This document shows, one piece after another, positions 1 to 7,379 of a stretch of 24,382 nt of DNA. The stretch is from contig JAHAZA010000089.1 in NCBI GenBank assembly GCA_018385415.1, forward strand, positions 1 to 24,382, read 5' to 3'. Each line of letters starts with the position of its first letter. The first letter of the stretch is position 1. Made by a program: the position numbers and the translations under genes. The notes under the pieces are model-generated. The model was not told where the DNA came from. It saw nothing but the letters and a program-made list of their open reading frames with translations, and searched no databases. This stretch comes from Treponema sp. GTDB lineage: Bacteria; Spirochaetota; Spirochaetia; Treponematales; Treponemataceae.

Positions 1-277
1 TTCTTTTAGTGACTGACTATATGTGTTTGATTCAGGAAGCCTTTCCTGCAATCCGCTTTGAATGACGATTCAGTTTTTGCTTTTTTATTTTGAATCTGAA
101 CTTCATTCTTCTCCCAAAAGAAAGCTGACTTAAAAAAGACAGCCTTGGGATATTATTTTTTTATGAAATACTATTGACTAACTGGGGCCTTATATGTGTT
201 AGGTGTTATTTTACCTTCGATATTAAATTCTATTGTAAAAAATTATACAATATTTATTATGGAACACTCTACTTTAA
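1..277. other. Left flank without a recognisable gene
   Basis: No convincing gene is visible. A short open frame runs in from the left edge on the plus strand (3-65, ending TGA) and could be the last 20 codons of a gene outside the window, but it is too short to identify. It is followed by a terminator-like hairpin at 112-150. At 231-252 there is a 7-bp inverted repeat (TATTGTA / TACAATA, 8-base loop) of unknown meaning. An in-frame stop at 275-277 marks where methyltransferase homology begins abruptly, so the missing 5' part of that gene is not in this stretch. Confidence 0.5.
112..162 (+). terminator. Probable rho-independent terminator of an upstream gene
   Basis: The outer stem TCCCAA (112-117) pairs with TTGGGA (145-150), and an inner GCTG/CAGC stem continues it after an asymmetric bulge. 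The hairpin is followed directly by TATTATTTTTTT (151-162). It would end a plus-strand transcript entering from the left edge. The internal bulge lowers confidence. Confidence 0.45.
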
Positions 278-668
278 TTTGACCTTTTGATTGCAGGTTT
301 TCCATGTCAGACATTTTCTGTGATGGGAAGAAAAGCTGGTTTTGACGCTTCTCGCGGACAAATCATTTTTCATTTGGCTAGAATTTTAAAGGATGCACAA
401 CCAAAATGTTTTATTCTAAAAAATGTTAAGAACGTTGCCCAACATTTCGCTCTCAATGAGATGAGTCTTATATGTTCGCGAGGGCAAATTTTATCAATTA
501 ACAGGCTATGAAGCACTTTTATTACAAAGTTTTCCTAAAGAATATGCCGATAAAGTAAAAGAAACTGTTTTTGATAGGCATTTGCTGATTCAGGCTGGAA
601 ATGCAATAACTGTAAATGTTATAAATAAATTAGGAAACAGTTTGAAAGAATTTTATAAGGAAGCATAA
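278..668 (+). pseudogene. Relict of a C5 cytosine DNA methyltransferase
   Basis: This is a broken DNA (cytosine-5) methyltransferase, different from the intact one at 1772-2776. The readable part begins FDLLIAGFPCQTFS (278-319, motif IV with the catalytic PCQ) and runs through the motif VI region, where the conserved ENV glutamate is replaced by lysine (LKNVKN). The frame is lost near 465-483. In the +1 frame a C-terminal piece follows, with LTGYEALLLQSFP (motif IX region) and QAGNAITVNVI (motif X), ending at TAA 666-668. Missing are the N-terminal SAM-binding motif I, the region between motifs VI and IX including the target-recognition domain, and the catalytic glutamate. It cannot encode an active enzyme. 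Its stop lies one base before the ATG of the downstream restriction gene, so the two were probably once a transcriptional unit. Motif assignments are seen directly; the ancestral layout is inferred. Confidence 0.8.
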
Positions 669-669
669 A

Positions 670-1494
670 ATGGAGAATTGGCAGATTTGTGAAGCAGAAT
701 GCTTGCAATACCTCAAAAAGAATTTTTCAGATTCTAGGTATGATTTTGAAGCAGAAGGAGGTTCTGATTCGACAAAATCAGATATTTTACTTACAAAGAG
801 TGGCATTGCAATTTTCTACATTGAATCAAAAATGAAACAGGCTCAATGCGGTCAGTTTGTTGCCTTTCCAAATACTGATACAAATTCTTTTGAGTATTCT
901 AAAGGAAATGCATATTCCGAAAACATTCAAACGTCTTTTATTCTTGATAAAATGGCTGAGGATTTTGACAAATACAAAAATCCAGACACAGATGGAATAG
1001 AGTTATTAATAGATAAAAGATGTTTTTACTCTTGGATTTGTGAATTCTATAAAAGTAAAGGCGTAAAATACTTTATAATTGAAAAAGAAGTTGGCTCTAA
1101 AAATTTAAGCCAGAATAATTTTATAATTTTTCCAATAGAACATTTTCATAAATACTTCGATGTAACCGCTTTATATAGACGAAAGAAAAGTGGTTCTTCA
1201 AACCCAACTGAACATGATTATACCGAGATTAAGAAGGCAGCTGCTTCAGAGGGGTTTGCTATAAAAGATATTTACAAAAGCGGGAAATATGTATTTGTAA
1301 AAATGAATGCTGAGCCAATAACTTATAAAATCATTGGCGAAATGCATACATACCAATATAAACCAGAAACCAACGGAATTTTCAAGGTCACAAAACTTTC
1401 AAACACATCAAATCCTAATGTTATCTTTTCAATTTCGCTTATTCAAGACCAGCAAGAAAGAGATTTAGAAAAGTTCAGATTAGAGTTTAATTAG
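670..1494 (+). CDS. hhaIR: R.HhaI-like type II restriction endonuclease (predicted target GCGC)
   Basis: This 274-residue protein is a type IIP endonuclease expected to cut unmethylated GCGC. It carries a PD-(D/E)xK-type core: SDSTKSDIL (Asp38) followed by FYIESKM (Glu52, Lys54), then QCGQF. These blocks, plus NFIIFPIEHFHKYF, YRRKKSGS and SNPNVIFSISL near the C-terminus, match R.HhaI as I remember it, and the length is close to that enzyme. The facing gene is an M.HhaI homologue, which supports the pairing. The start ATG at 670 has a good ribosome binding site (AAGGAAG, 657-663). The gene sits one base after a dead methyltransferase relict. Its last 8 bases overlap the end of the convergent 94-residue ORF. 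No clear promoter of its own was found, so it may be read from within or upstream of the relict. I am confident of the family; activity is untested. Confidence 0.88.
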   Translation: MENWQICEAECLQYLKKNFSDSRYDFEAEGGSDSTKSDILLTKSGIAIFYIESKMKQAQCGQFVAFPNTDTNSFEYSKGNAYSENIQTSFILDKMAEDFDKYKNPDTDGIELLIDKRCFYSWICEFYKSKGVKYFIIEKEVGSKNLSQNNFIIFPIEHFHKYFDVTALYRRKKSGSSNPTEHDYTEIKKAAASEGFAIKDIYKSGKYVFVKMNAEPITYKIIGEMHTYQYKPETNGIFKVTKLSNTSNPNVIFSISLIQDQQERDLEKFRLEFN

Positions 1495-1771
1495 ATTCCA
1501 AAAACGAAATGTACTTTTTTACAGCATATTTTAAAACTGTATATTGATTTGAAGTTCCTTGCAAATTAAGGTTCTTTGGATAAGGGCTATTTTTGCATCC
1601 CTCAGATAAATATTTTAACAGTTTTTGGCATTTATCAGATTTGTATTCTTCATCAATATCAAATATTTCAAGCTTTGTTTCGAGGCGTTTCAGTCTTGAA
1701 ACAAAGTCTGATTGCATTTTTTTTGAAACGCCAGTTTCATTAAGCCATTTTCTAAAATCAAGTTCTTTCAT
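1487..1771 (-). CDS. Small protein of unknown function encoded behind the methyltransferase
   Basis: This 94-residue, lysine-rich protein starts with ATG immediately after the TAA of the methyltransferase (no bases between), so translation is almost certainly coupled. The N-terminus (FRKWLNETGVSKKMQSDFVSRLKRLE) reads as helical and resembles the short helical SAM-like, core-binding-type domain seen at the start of recombinases and some restriction-associated proteins; this is a weak resemblance. No catalytic motif, signal peptide or membrane segment is visible. Its stop overlaps the 3' end of the restriction gene by 8 bases on the opposite strand, with no terminator between them, so transcripts of the two arms should overlap as antisense. 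Position suggests a role in the restriction-modification unit (control or accessory protein), but I do not recognise the family. Confidence 0.65.
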   Translation of the reverse strand: MKELDFRKWLNETGVSKKMQSDFVSRLKRLETKLEIFDIDEEYKSDKCQKLLKYLSEGCKNSPYPKNLNLQGTSNQYTVLKYAVKKYISFLESN

Positions 1772-2776
1772 TTATGCGGATAATGATTTTTTAACTTCTT
1801 GATTAGCAAGGGTTTTTCCAATTTCTATTGCGATATACTGTAATACATCAACGACAACAGAATTTCCAAATTGCTTATACGCTTGATTTTTATTTTTACT
1901 CATTTTAAAACTATCAGGATAGCCCATTATTCTTGCACATTCACGAGGATGCAGTTTTCTCGGACGTCCATTAACAAGATAACCGCCAGTTTTTGCAAAA
2001 ACACCACCACCGTAAGCTGAAAGAGTGATTGCGATTCCCTTTGTGCTATAAATTCTCTCTCCTTGACCACCTTTGTTTACAATTCCGAGGCGAATAGAAG
2101 TATCACTATATTTATCGTCTTTTTTTCCATTGTAAAATGTATCTTGTCGTTCTACATATAAATCCTTTACCATATTTTCATCATCAAGCAAAAAATCTTC
2201 TACATGCTTTGAAAGAGCAAATTGTTTTGGGTATGAAAACTCTCTATTGATTAAATCATTTCTGAAGCAAACCATATAAATACGCTCACGTTTTTGTGGT
2301 ATACCATAATTTACAGCATTTAACACTCTTTCGTAAAAAGTGTAGCCCAATTGTTCCATTGTTGTTTTTACGACAGCCAGTGTATTTCCATTATCGTGAG
2401 TGGCAAAATTTTTTACATTTTCCATAAAAACAACTTTAGGATGTTTTGCTTTTACAACACGAGCAACATCAAAAAATAATGTACCCCGACTATCTTCAAA
2501 ACCTCTTTGTTTTCCGCTGATTGAAAATGCCTGACAAGGAAAACCTGCACATAATATATCGTGTTCAGGAATTTTATTTTCATTAATTTTTGTAATATCA
2601 CCTTCTGGCTCTATTCCAAAATTTTCTTTATATACATTTTGGGCAAATGTATCCCATTCATTTGCATAAACACACTCAGCACCTAGGGAAGAAAGAGCTA
2701 AATGAAAACCACCTATACCAGCAAAAAGGTCTATATACTTATAACCTGTTAATGTCTTTTCTAAAATTTCAATCAT
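1772..2776 (-). CDS. hhaIM: M.HhaI-like DNA (cytosine-5) methyltransferase, target GCGC
   Basis: This 334-residue enzyme transfers a methyl group from SAM to C5 of a cytosine in GCGC and protects the host from the facing endonuclease. It aligns with M.HhaI over its whole length: motif I DLFAGIGGF (16-24), motif IV GFPCQAFSISG with catalytic Cys81 and Ser87, motif VI ENV (Glu119), motif VIII QKRER (161-165), and motif X QFGNSVVV. The target-recognition stretch IVNKGGQGERIYSTKGIAIT (with Gln238 and Arg241, equivalent to Gln237/Arg240 of M.HhaI) is nearly unchanged, which is why GCGC is predicted. The ATG at 2776 gives MIEILEKTLTGYKYIDLF, matching the M.HhaI start; longer upstream starts would run through the promoter. 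The mRNA is predicted to be leaderless. The gene is followed without gap by the 94-residue ORF. Confidence 0.95.
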   Translation of the reverse strand: MIEILEKTLTGYKYIDLFAGIGGFHLALSSLGAECVYANEWDTFAQNVYKENFGIEPEGDITKINENKIPEHDILCAGFPCQAFSISGKQRGFEDSRGTLFFDVARVVKAKHPKVVFMENVKNFATHDNGNTLAVVKTTMEQLGYTFYERVLNAVNYGIPQKRERIYMVCFRNDLINREFSYPKQFALSKHVEDFLLDDENMVKDLYVERQDTFYNGKKDDKYSDTSIRLGIVNKGGQGERIYSTKGIAITLSAYGGGVFAKTGGYLVNGRPRKLHPRECARIMGYPDSFKMSKNKNQAYKQFGNSVVVDVLQYIAIEIGKTLANQEVKKSLSA

Positions 2777-2782
2777 ACTGTG

Positions 2783-2805
2783 ATTATAGCGCACTGCGCT
2801 ATAAT
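2783..2805. repeat. Perfect inverted repeat with two GCGC sites; candidate methylation-sensitive operator
   Basis: The arms ATTATAGCGC (2783-2792) and GCGCTATAAT (2796-2805) are exact reverse complements around the 3-base centre ACT. Each arm contains one GCGC (2789-2792 and 2796-2799), the predicted target of the methyltransferase read from this promoter. Both sites lie in the spacer directly next to the -10 box. By eye these are the only GCGC sites between 1 and about 3800. This placement suggests feedback by methylation or by binding of the methyltransferase. A conventional repressor site is the alternative. Confidence 0.75.
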
Positions 2806-2811
2806 TTCCAA
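2783..2811 (-). promoter_or_regulatory. Promoter of the GCGC methyltransferase gene, leaderless
   Basis: Reading the minus strand, a -35 box TTGGAA (2811-2806) is followed by a 17-bp spacer and a perfect -10 box TATAAT (2788-2783). Six bases (CACAGT) then lead to the ATG at 2776-2774, so the expected +1 is the A of the start codon. No Shine-Dalgarno sequence is present. The inverted repeat described separately fills the spacer and covers the -10 box. Confidence 0.75.
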
Positions 2812-2941
2812 TATTTTTATAACAAACGCACCCCAGTGTGCCTATCGTCATAACAATATAAGGGACAACCCTCATTTTACATTATCATTTTGTGGTTTTT
2901 TTATCAAAATTATGGCATCATTTATAGTAAGAGGAATTTTC

Positions 2942-3688
2942 ATGGAATCAGACAAAGAGCTAAACTATCATCTTTTCTTACACAGAGATGAAGATTTTAA
3001 ACGGACCAATATTAAAAGTGAATTTTCCCGTTACAACGATATAAAATATGGAAATGTTGAAAAGGTAAAAGAAAGCATTGAATATATCAAAAAAAATTTT
3101 TACAAAGGTAAAGGAACTTTATCTGATAACCTTCTCCATAACAATATTTACCACATGGTAATAGCAGTGGGTGTAGTTTCAAGAGTCTGCATAGATGCAG
3201 GTATGTCAGAGGAGGAATCCTACACATTAAGTGACATCTACATCCGTCGGGCTGACCAGTGCAAAAACCCTCAGGATGTAATCGACCTATCATGCGAAAT
3301 GCAGCTGGATTACGCAACCCGAATGCACAATCTTCGAAAGACACCTGCCATTTCGTATCACATCCGAAACAGCATTGATTACATTTACGATCATCTCCAT
3401 CTTCCTCTCACAATGGAACAGGTGGCAGAAAATGAAAATCTTAATCCAAGCTATTTTTCAAAGCTGTTTGTAAAGGAAACTGGCATAACAGCCAAGGCAT
3501 TTATTATCGATGCAAAAATGAAGACTGCAAAAAACATGCTTTTATATTCAGAAGGAACTTTATTCAACATTGCCATGGCTTTGGGTTTTTCTTCTCAAAG
3601 TGCATTCTCTGCAGCTTTTAAAAAACACACTGGTATTACTCCAGGTGAATTTCGTGACAGAGAAAACTACAAGGATATATTTCTTTAA
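2942..3688 (+). CDS. AraC-family transcriptional regulator
   Basis: This 248-residue cytoplasmic protein has a C-terminal AraC/XylS DNA-binding domain with two helix-turn-helix motifs (roughly residues 145-243). It is marked by LTMEQVAENENLNPSYFSKLFVKETGITAKAFI and then by the family signature around IAMALGFSSQSAFSAAFKKHTGITPGEFR. The N-terminal half (YGNVEKVKESIEYIKKNF through the D-rich helical stretch) is of the kind seen in Firmicutes and spirochaete regulators, with no cupin fold evident. Its ligand is unknown. I chose the ATG at 2942 because AAGAGGA (2929-2935) lies six bases ahead; an in-frame ATG at 2912 has no such site. It is divergent from the methyltransferase and precedes panE with its own promoter between, so regulation of either neighbour is possible but unproven. 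Confidence 0.88.
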   Translation: MESDKELNYHLFLHRDEDFKRTNIKSEFSRYNDIKYGNVEKVKESIEYIKKNFYKGKGTLSDNLLHNNIYHMVIAVGVVSRVCIDAGMSEEESYTLSDIYIRRADQCKNPQDVIDLSCEMQLDYATRMHNLRKTPAISYHIRNSIDYIYDHLHLPLTMEQVAENENLNPSYFSKLFVKETGITAKAFIIDAKMKTAKNMLLYSEGTLFNIAMALGFSSQSAFSAAFKKHTGITPGEFRDRENYKDIFL

Positions 3689-3742
3689 GATAAGGAACAA
3701 TACAAATTTGCATATATTGATTCCATACATTTTCGTTCTTAC

Positions 3743-3771
3743 TCCACACAATTTCTGTACCGTGATATAAT
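3743..3771 (+). promoter_or_regulatory. Leaderless promoter of panE
   Basis: A perfect TATAAT (3766-3771) is followed by six bases (GCCCAC) and then the panE ATG at 3778, placing the expected +1 on the start codon. A -35 candidate TCCACA (3743-3748, four of six matches) sits 17 bp upstream. There is no Shine-Dalgarno sequence before the gene. Confidence 0.6.
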
Positions 3772-3777
3772 GCCCAC

Positions 3778-4746
3778 ATGAAACAGATTAACAGAACTGC
3801 CATCATCGGTATGGGCGCCCTTGGCCTCATGTACGGGGAACATATCGTCACCGCCCTTGGAAAAAATGCCGTAGCATTTATCCTTGACAATGACCGCTTC
3901 GCTAAAAATCAGAACAAAGCATTTACCTGCAACGGCAAAAAACTGAACCTTCAGATCAAGCGCTCAAGTGACAAAGAAATTTTTGACCTTGTCATCGTTG
4001 CAGTAAAATACAACAGCCTTAAATCAGCGCTAGCCACAATGAAAAACTGCATTGGTCCTGAAACTATAATCATTTCTGTAATGAACGGCATCTCCAGTGA
4101 ACAGATTATCGGCCAGCAGTTCGGAATGGACAAGATGCTTATCACCATCGCCCAGGAAATGGATGCAATGCGTGACGACTCTGATTTAGTCTACACAAAA
4201 AAAGGCGTTCTTGTAATCGGAAAACCAACCTTCAGTGACAACTCAAAAACAATGCCAGCTGCAAAACTTTCAACATCACCTGCTGCCACTGCTGACGAAA
4301 ACCTTGAGGCAGTCAAAAACTATTTTGAGAAAATCCAGCTTCCTTTCAGAATCGAAGAAAACATCATGTACCGGCTTTGGGCAAAATGGATGCTCAATGT
4401 CGGAATTAACCAGACCTGCGCCGTATTCGATACAAACTATAAAACCGCCACAACTCCAGGCAAGATCATGGACACATTCGTGGGCGCCATGAAAGAGGTT
4501 GTAGAACTTTCACATCTCGAAGGAATCAACCTGGCCGACAGCGAAGTAGACAACTACATCCGCATCATAAAGACCCTCGCTCCAGAAGGCTACCCATCAA
4601 TGGCACAGGACAGAAAGGCAAAGCGCTACAGTGAAGTTGAAATGTTTGCCGGCACTGTTATTGAACTTGCAGCAAAGCACGGCATCGATGTCCCTGTAAA
4701 TAAATTTCTGTACAACGAAATGAAAAAAATTGAAAGTGAATATTAA
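3778..4746 (+). CDS. panE: 2-dehydropantoate 2-reductase (ketopantoate reductase)
   Basis: This 322-residue cytosolic enzyme reduces ketopantoate to pantoate with NADPH in pantothenate and coenzyme A synthesis. The N-terminal Rossmann fold shows GMGALG (11-16). FDLVIVAVKYNSL and SVMNGISSEQIIG (Asn103) follow as in the ApbA/PanE family. The C-terminal helical domain has RLWAKWMLNVGINQ, in which Lys203 is the likely catalytic lysine and Asn207 the neighbouring substrate contact. A Ser/Ala/Thr-rich insertion (about 151-173) lies between the domains. Its codon use is visibly more GC-rich than that of the restriction genes upstream. No other pan gene is nearby. A hairpin terminator follows. The ApbA/PanE superfamily also includes other 2-ketoacid reductases, so the exact substrate is inferred. 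Confidence 0.88.
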   Translation: MKQINRTAIIGMGALGLMYGEHIVTALGKNAVAFILDNDRFAKNQNKAFTCNGKKLNLQIKRSSDKEIFDLVIVAVKYNSLKSALATMKNCIGPETIIISVMNGISSEQIIGQQFGMDKMLITIAQEMDAMRDDSDLVYTKKGVLVIGKPTFSDNSKTMPAAKLSTSPAATADENLEAVKNYFEKIQLPFRIEENIMYRLWAKWMLNVGINQTCAVFDTNYKTATTPGKIMDTFVGAMKEVVELSHLEGINLADSEVDNYIRIIKTLAPEGYPSMAQDRKAKRYSEVEMFAGTVIELAAKHGIDVPVNKFLYNEMKKIESEY

Positions 4747-4765
4747 TTACAATGATTTATTTCAG

Positions 4766-4803
4766 ATGCAGCTTCAGTTATTTTCTGGAGCTGCATTTTT
4801 TTT
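4766..4803 (+). terminator. Rho-independent terminator of panE
   Basis: ATGCAGCTTCAG (4766-4777) pairs with CTGGAGCTGCAT (4785-4796) with a single G-T pair across a 7-base loop, followed by eight T residues (4796-4803). The stop codon and last codons of the opposite-strand glycosyltransferase lie inside the hairpin. Confidence 0.85.
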
Positions 4804-5823
4804 ATTCTGTTCTTCGTTTTCAACCATGTGTTCCATCTTTTCAACAAAACTCTGTCCCCAGTAGTCATAAAGCATCTGTCTTGCCTCATCACGGATTTCT
4901 GGTGCAACAAATTTTTTAAGCTGAATGACAGAGTTATGAAGATGCTTAAGGAACATCATCTGGATTCCTGCTCTTACATCATCTGCAATAGGACTTTTTC
5001 CGTCCTGTTGAGTCTTATTGTTTATCCACAGAACTAGATTTGAAAATCCTGAAGCCATGGAACAAACTCGTTCCCAGTTTTCCATATCCTTGACTACCGG
5101 AGTTGAAGTGATTCCGGAATTATTTCGGTAAAGGTAGACATTTTCGTTTGTGCCCACATACTTTTTTGCAAGCAGCGCAATAAAAAAATATAGAGGAAGG
5201 TCTGTAATAATATTGCAGTCAGAAAATAAAAGCTGATCAAAAGCTTTTACATATAGATCACGGGTCATAATCTTTGCCCACAGAAAGGCAGATGTTTTAT
5301 TTTCCACTGCCCAGCTGTGAATGATCTGTTCGTTTTCGAGAATTCCATTAAACACATTACCGACACGACTCTGCAAGGCTTCGTTAAAATCCATCTTACC
5401 GTCTACGATTGTAAAAGCCTTTGCATTCCCCTGAACAATATCCGCTCCAGTAGAAGTAATCAGATTATACAGAATTGAAATGCAGTCCGGTTCAAGAATA
5501 TCATCACTGTCAACGCACATAATGTACGGACTGTGAGACTCAAGAATAAGTTCCCGGCGGGTTTCAAGAAGCGGTGTCTTTTTATAGTGAACTACATAAT
5601 TTATCTTGAAATTATTCTGATGTTTAAAATCCTTTATAATTTTCTTACAGTCACGGTCAAGAGAATCTGTTCCTGTACTCAAGTCATTGATTATTACAAG
5701 TTCAATGTCAGACTGTTTAAGTGAACATTCGGAAAGATTTTGATTTTGAAGAGAAAGAAGGCACTCTGAAAAAAATCCCTCTGTATTGTGTACCGGAATA
5801 CAGAGGGAAAGTTTTGTTGACAT
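4774..5823 (-). CDS. Family 2 glycosyltransferase
   Basis: This 349-residue protein has a GT-A fold like that of family 2 inverting glycosyltransferases. It opens with LSLCIPVHNTEGFFSECLLSL, continues with IELVIINDLSTGTD, and carries the metal- and nucleotide-sugar-binding motif DSDD at 105-108 (PYIMCVDSDDILEP). No transmembrane segment is visible, so it probably works on the cytoplasmic face on a polysaccharide or glycolipid; donor and acceptor cannot be read. It begins 7 bases after the stop of the upstream lipoprotein piece and has no clear Shine-Dalgarno sequence, so it is likely translated in the same operon. The hydrophilic C-terminus (EEQNKKNAAPENN) is typical of a free tail. Its stop lies in the panE terminator. 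Confidence 0.85.
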   Translation of the reverse strand: MSTKLSLCIPVHNTEGFFSECLLSLQNQNLSECSLKQSDIELVIINDLSTGTDSLDRDCKKIIKDFKHQNNFKINYVVHYKKTPLLETRRELILESHSPYIMCVDSDDILEPDCISILYNLITSTGADIVQGNAKAFTIVDGKMDFNEALQSRVGNVFNGILENEQIIHSWAVENKTSAFLWAKIMTRDLYVKAFDQLLFSDCNIITDLPLYFFIALLAKKYVGTNENVYLYRNNSGITSTPVVKDMENWERVCSMASGFSNLVLWINNKTQQDGKSPIADDVRAGIQMMFLKHLHNSVIQLKKFVAPEIRDEARQMLYDYWGQSFVEKMEHMVENEEQNKKNAAPENN

Positions 5824-5830
5824 TTATGAT

Positions 5831-7372
5831 TTATTCGATTCTTACGTTTGTCATTCCATTAGAAATACTTGAACCACTATTTGGATTTTCTATATAAAGT
5901 GTACCTGAACCTACTGGTTTTTTTAAATTAGTAAAAAAACACGATATATCTGTTTCATCAGTACTTCCCTTTATACTTTTCTGACTTGTCATAGTAAATG
6001 TTTCAAGATCAATTTCAACAACACGAGACACATCTTTTGCTTTTATCGTTTCATTCTCTACATAAAGGAACATTCCACTATCAGCTATTACCAGCTTTTT
6101 TGGTTTTAATGCAACAAATTTCAATGGCGAGAAGAATTGGGTTGTCGAATCTTCTCTATCTGGAGAGAATCGTCTAACATCCCAATCAGGTTTATCACAT
6201 TTAATTGTTCCGTTAGGAGTACCTGTCCATCCAAACTCACGGCTAATCGTATTTGTCTGAGGATTGATTTCCATTAATACACCTCTACTTACTCCATTTG
6301 AAGATGCGTAATTGGACATCTCTGCACCAAGCTGATTATAAAGCATATAAACCATATCATCCTGTACAATAATGTCGTAAGCGAAATCTGTTGTATAAAG
6401 GTCTTTCAATTTATCTATATCTTTGTACAAAAGCGGATATCTTTGTGTAATGTCAATTGTAGCAATACGTTTTCCGTTGTCGAGGGAATAAACACGAAGT
6501 TCAACAGGATCATCGATAGTTCCATATTTCATTATATAAGCCTTGTTATCGTATACACAGGCTTTCATAGAAAAATCTTCGCTGTCTTCAAGTTCTACAG
6601 CTTCAAGGAATTGGTCTTTATTAGGTCTATTTAAATGCCGATAGACCATATTTTTACCTTCTGTATAAGTAAAGGCATATTCTATTGCTGAATCGATATC
6701 ATAATAATAAGCTCGTCCCAAGTGGCTTACATTATCTCCCATTGTAGTAGGGTCATTAAAACCTTCAGCTTCCTGAAGCTCCCATTTATCTGTACCTGAC
6801 TGAGTAGTATATTCATACACTGTGTACATATTCTTATAAATTGCATTACCAGTTGTAAAATCTGATTTTAAGGCTTTTACCTTACCATCCTTAAAACTAT
6901 AGCCAGCAATACTCCTTGCTGATAATGGAGTAACATCATCTTTAACAGAAAGGTTATATATATCTTTTAATAATACAATTTTATTATCATTAGTATAAAA
7001 TGCATAATATTCGGATGGTTCGTATATTGCAGGATAAGCGTTTTGTTCTGCTTGAACTGTTTTAGATTCTACAAAATTACCCGGTATCTCTAATGTTATT
7101 TGTGATACTTGCAGATAATTATTATAACAGTCGTCAAACGAAATAGTTTTCGATTCATTTCCGTTAAGAATAATATTTTCTGAAACAGGACTAAACTCTT
7201 TATAAGGATCTTTTGCATTATATACCAATGTTGCTTTTACACAGCGTGGATATGGATTACCATTTTTATCCACAACAGAGATTTCAAAATTTTTCTGTCT
7301 TATATTTTTTACAATCTTTCCATTTACAGTTGTTCTTATAGTTGGTTCATTCATTTCAAACACCTGTCTCAA
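5831..7372 (-). CDS. Large C-terminal part of a frameshifted lipoprotein of unknown function
   Basis: This 513-codon open frame has only a TTG (7372) or an internal ATG (7354) as possible start, and neither has a ribosome binding site. Its frame continues upstream, in register with the end of the lipoprotein gene at 7380-7754, to give PVEVALRQVFEMNEPT. I therefore read it as the rest of that lipoprotein, about 640 residues in total. The sequence is rich in aromatic, Asp and Thr residues. It has stretches such as YSLDNGKRIATIDI, RGVLMEINPQTNTIS and RVVEIDLETFTMTS that look like beta-propeller-type strands. It would be surface or periplasmic once lipidated. No enzymatic motif is seen and I do not recognise the family. 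The glycosyltransferase follows 7 bases later. Confidence 0.75.
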   Translation of the reverse strand: MRQVFEMNEPTIRTTVNGKIVKNIRQKNFEISVVDKNGNPYPRCVKATLVYNAKDPYKEFSPVSENIILNGNESKTISFDDCYNNYLQVSQITLEIPGNFVESKTVQAEQNAYPAIYEPSEYYAFYTNDNKIVLLKDIYNLSVKDDVTPLSARSIAGYSFKDGKVKALKSDFTTGNAIYKNMYTVYEYTTQSGTDKWELQEAEGFNDPTTMGDNVSHLGRAYYYDIDSAIEYAFTYTEGKNMVYRHLNRPNKDQFLEAVELEDSEDFSMKACVYDNKAYIMKYGTIDDPVELRVYSLDNGKRIATIDITQRYPLLYKDIDKLKDLYTTDFAYDIIVQDDMVYMLYNQLGAEMSNYASSNGVSRGVLMEINPQTNTISREFGWTGTPNGTIKCDKPDWDVRRFSPDREDSTTQFFSPLKFVALKPKKLVIADSGMFLYVENETIKAKDVSRVVEIDLETFTMTSQKSIKGSTDETDISCFFTNLKKPVGSGTLYIENPNSGSSISNGMTNVRIE

Positions 7373-7379
7373 GGCTACT

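Noticed and set aside
231..252. TATTGTA/TACAATA inverted repeat as an operator or attachment site
   Set aside because: Seven-base AT-rich arms occur readily by chance here, and no gene start or repeat copy is associated with it.
2800..2805. Plus-strand TATAAT in the same palindrome, suggesting a divergent promoter toward the AraC gene
   Set aside because: It is forced by the symmetry of the inverted repeat, and the matching -35 position (2777-2782, ACTGTG) is not promoter-like.
2777..2875. N-terminal extension of the methyltransferase (33 extra residues)
   Set aside because: The extension runs back through the promoter and inverted repeat, and M.HhaI starts at the equivalent of 2776.
7354..7372. 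Independent start (TTG or ATG) for the 513-codon protein
   Set aside because: There is no ribosome binding site, and the reading frame joins the lipoprotein gene with a single-base change, which explains both pieces better.
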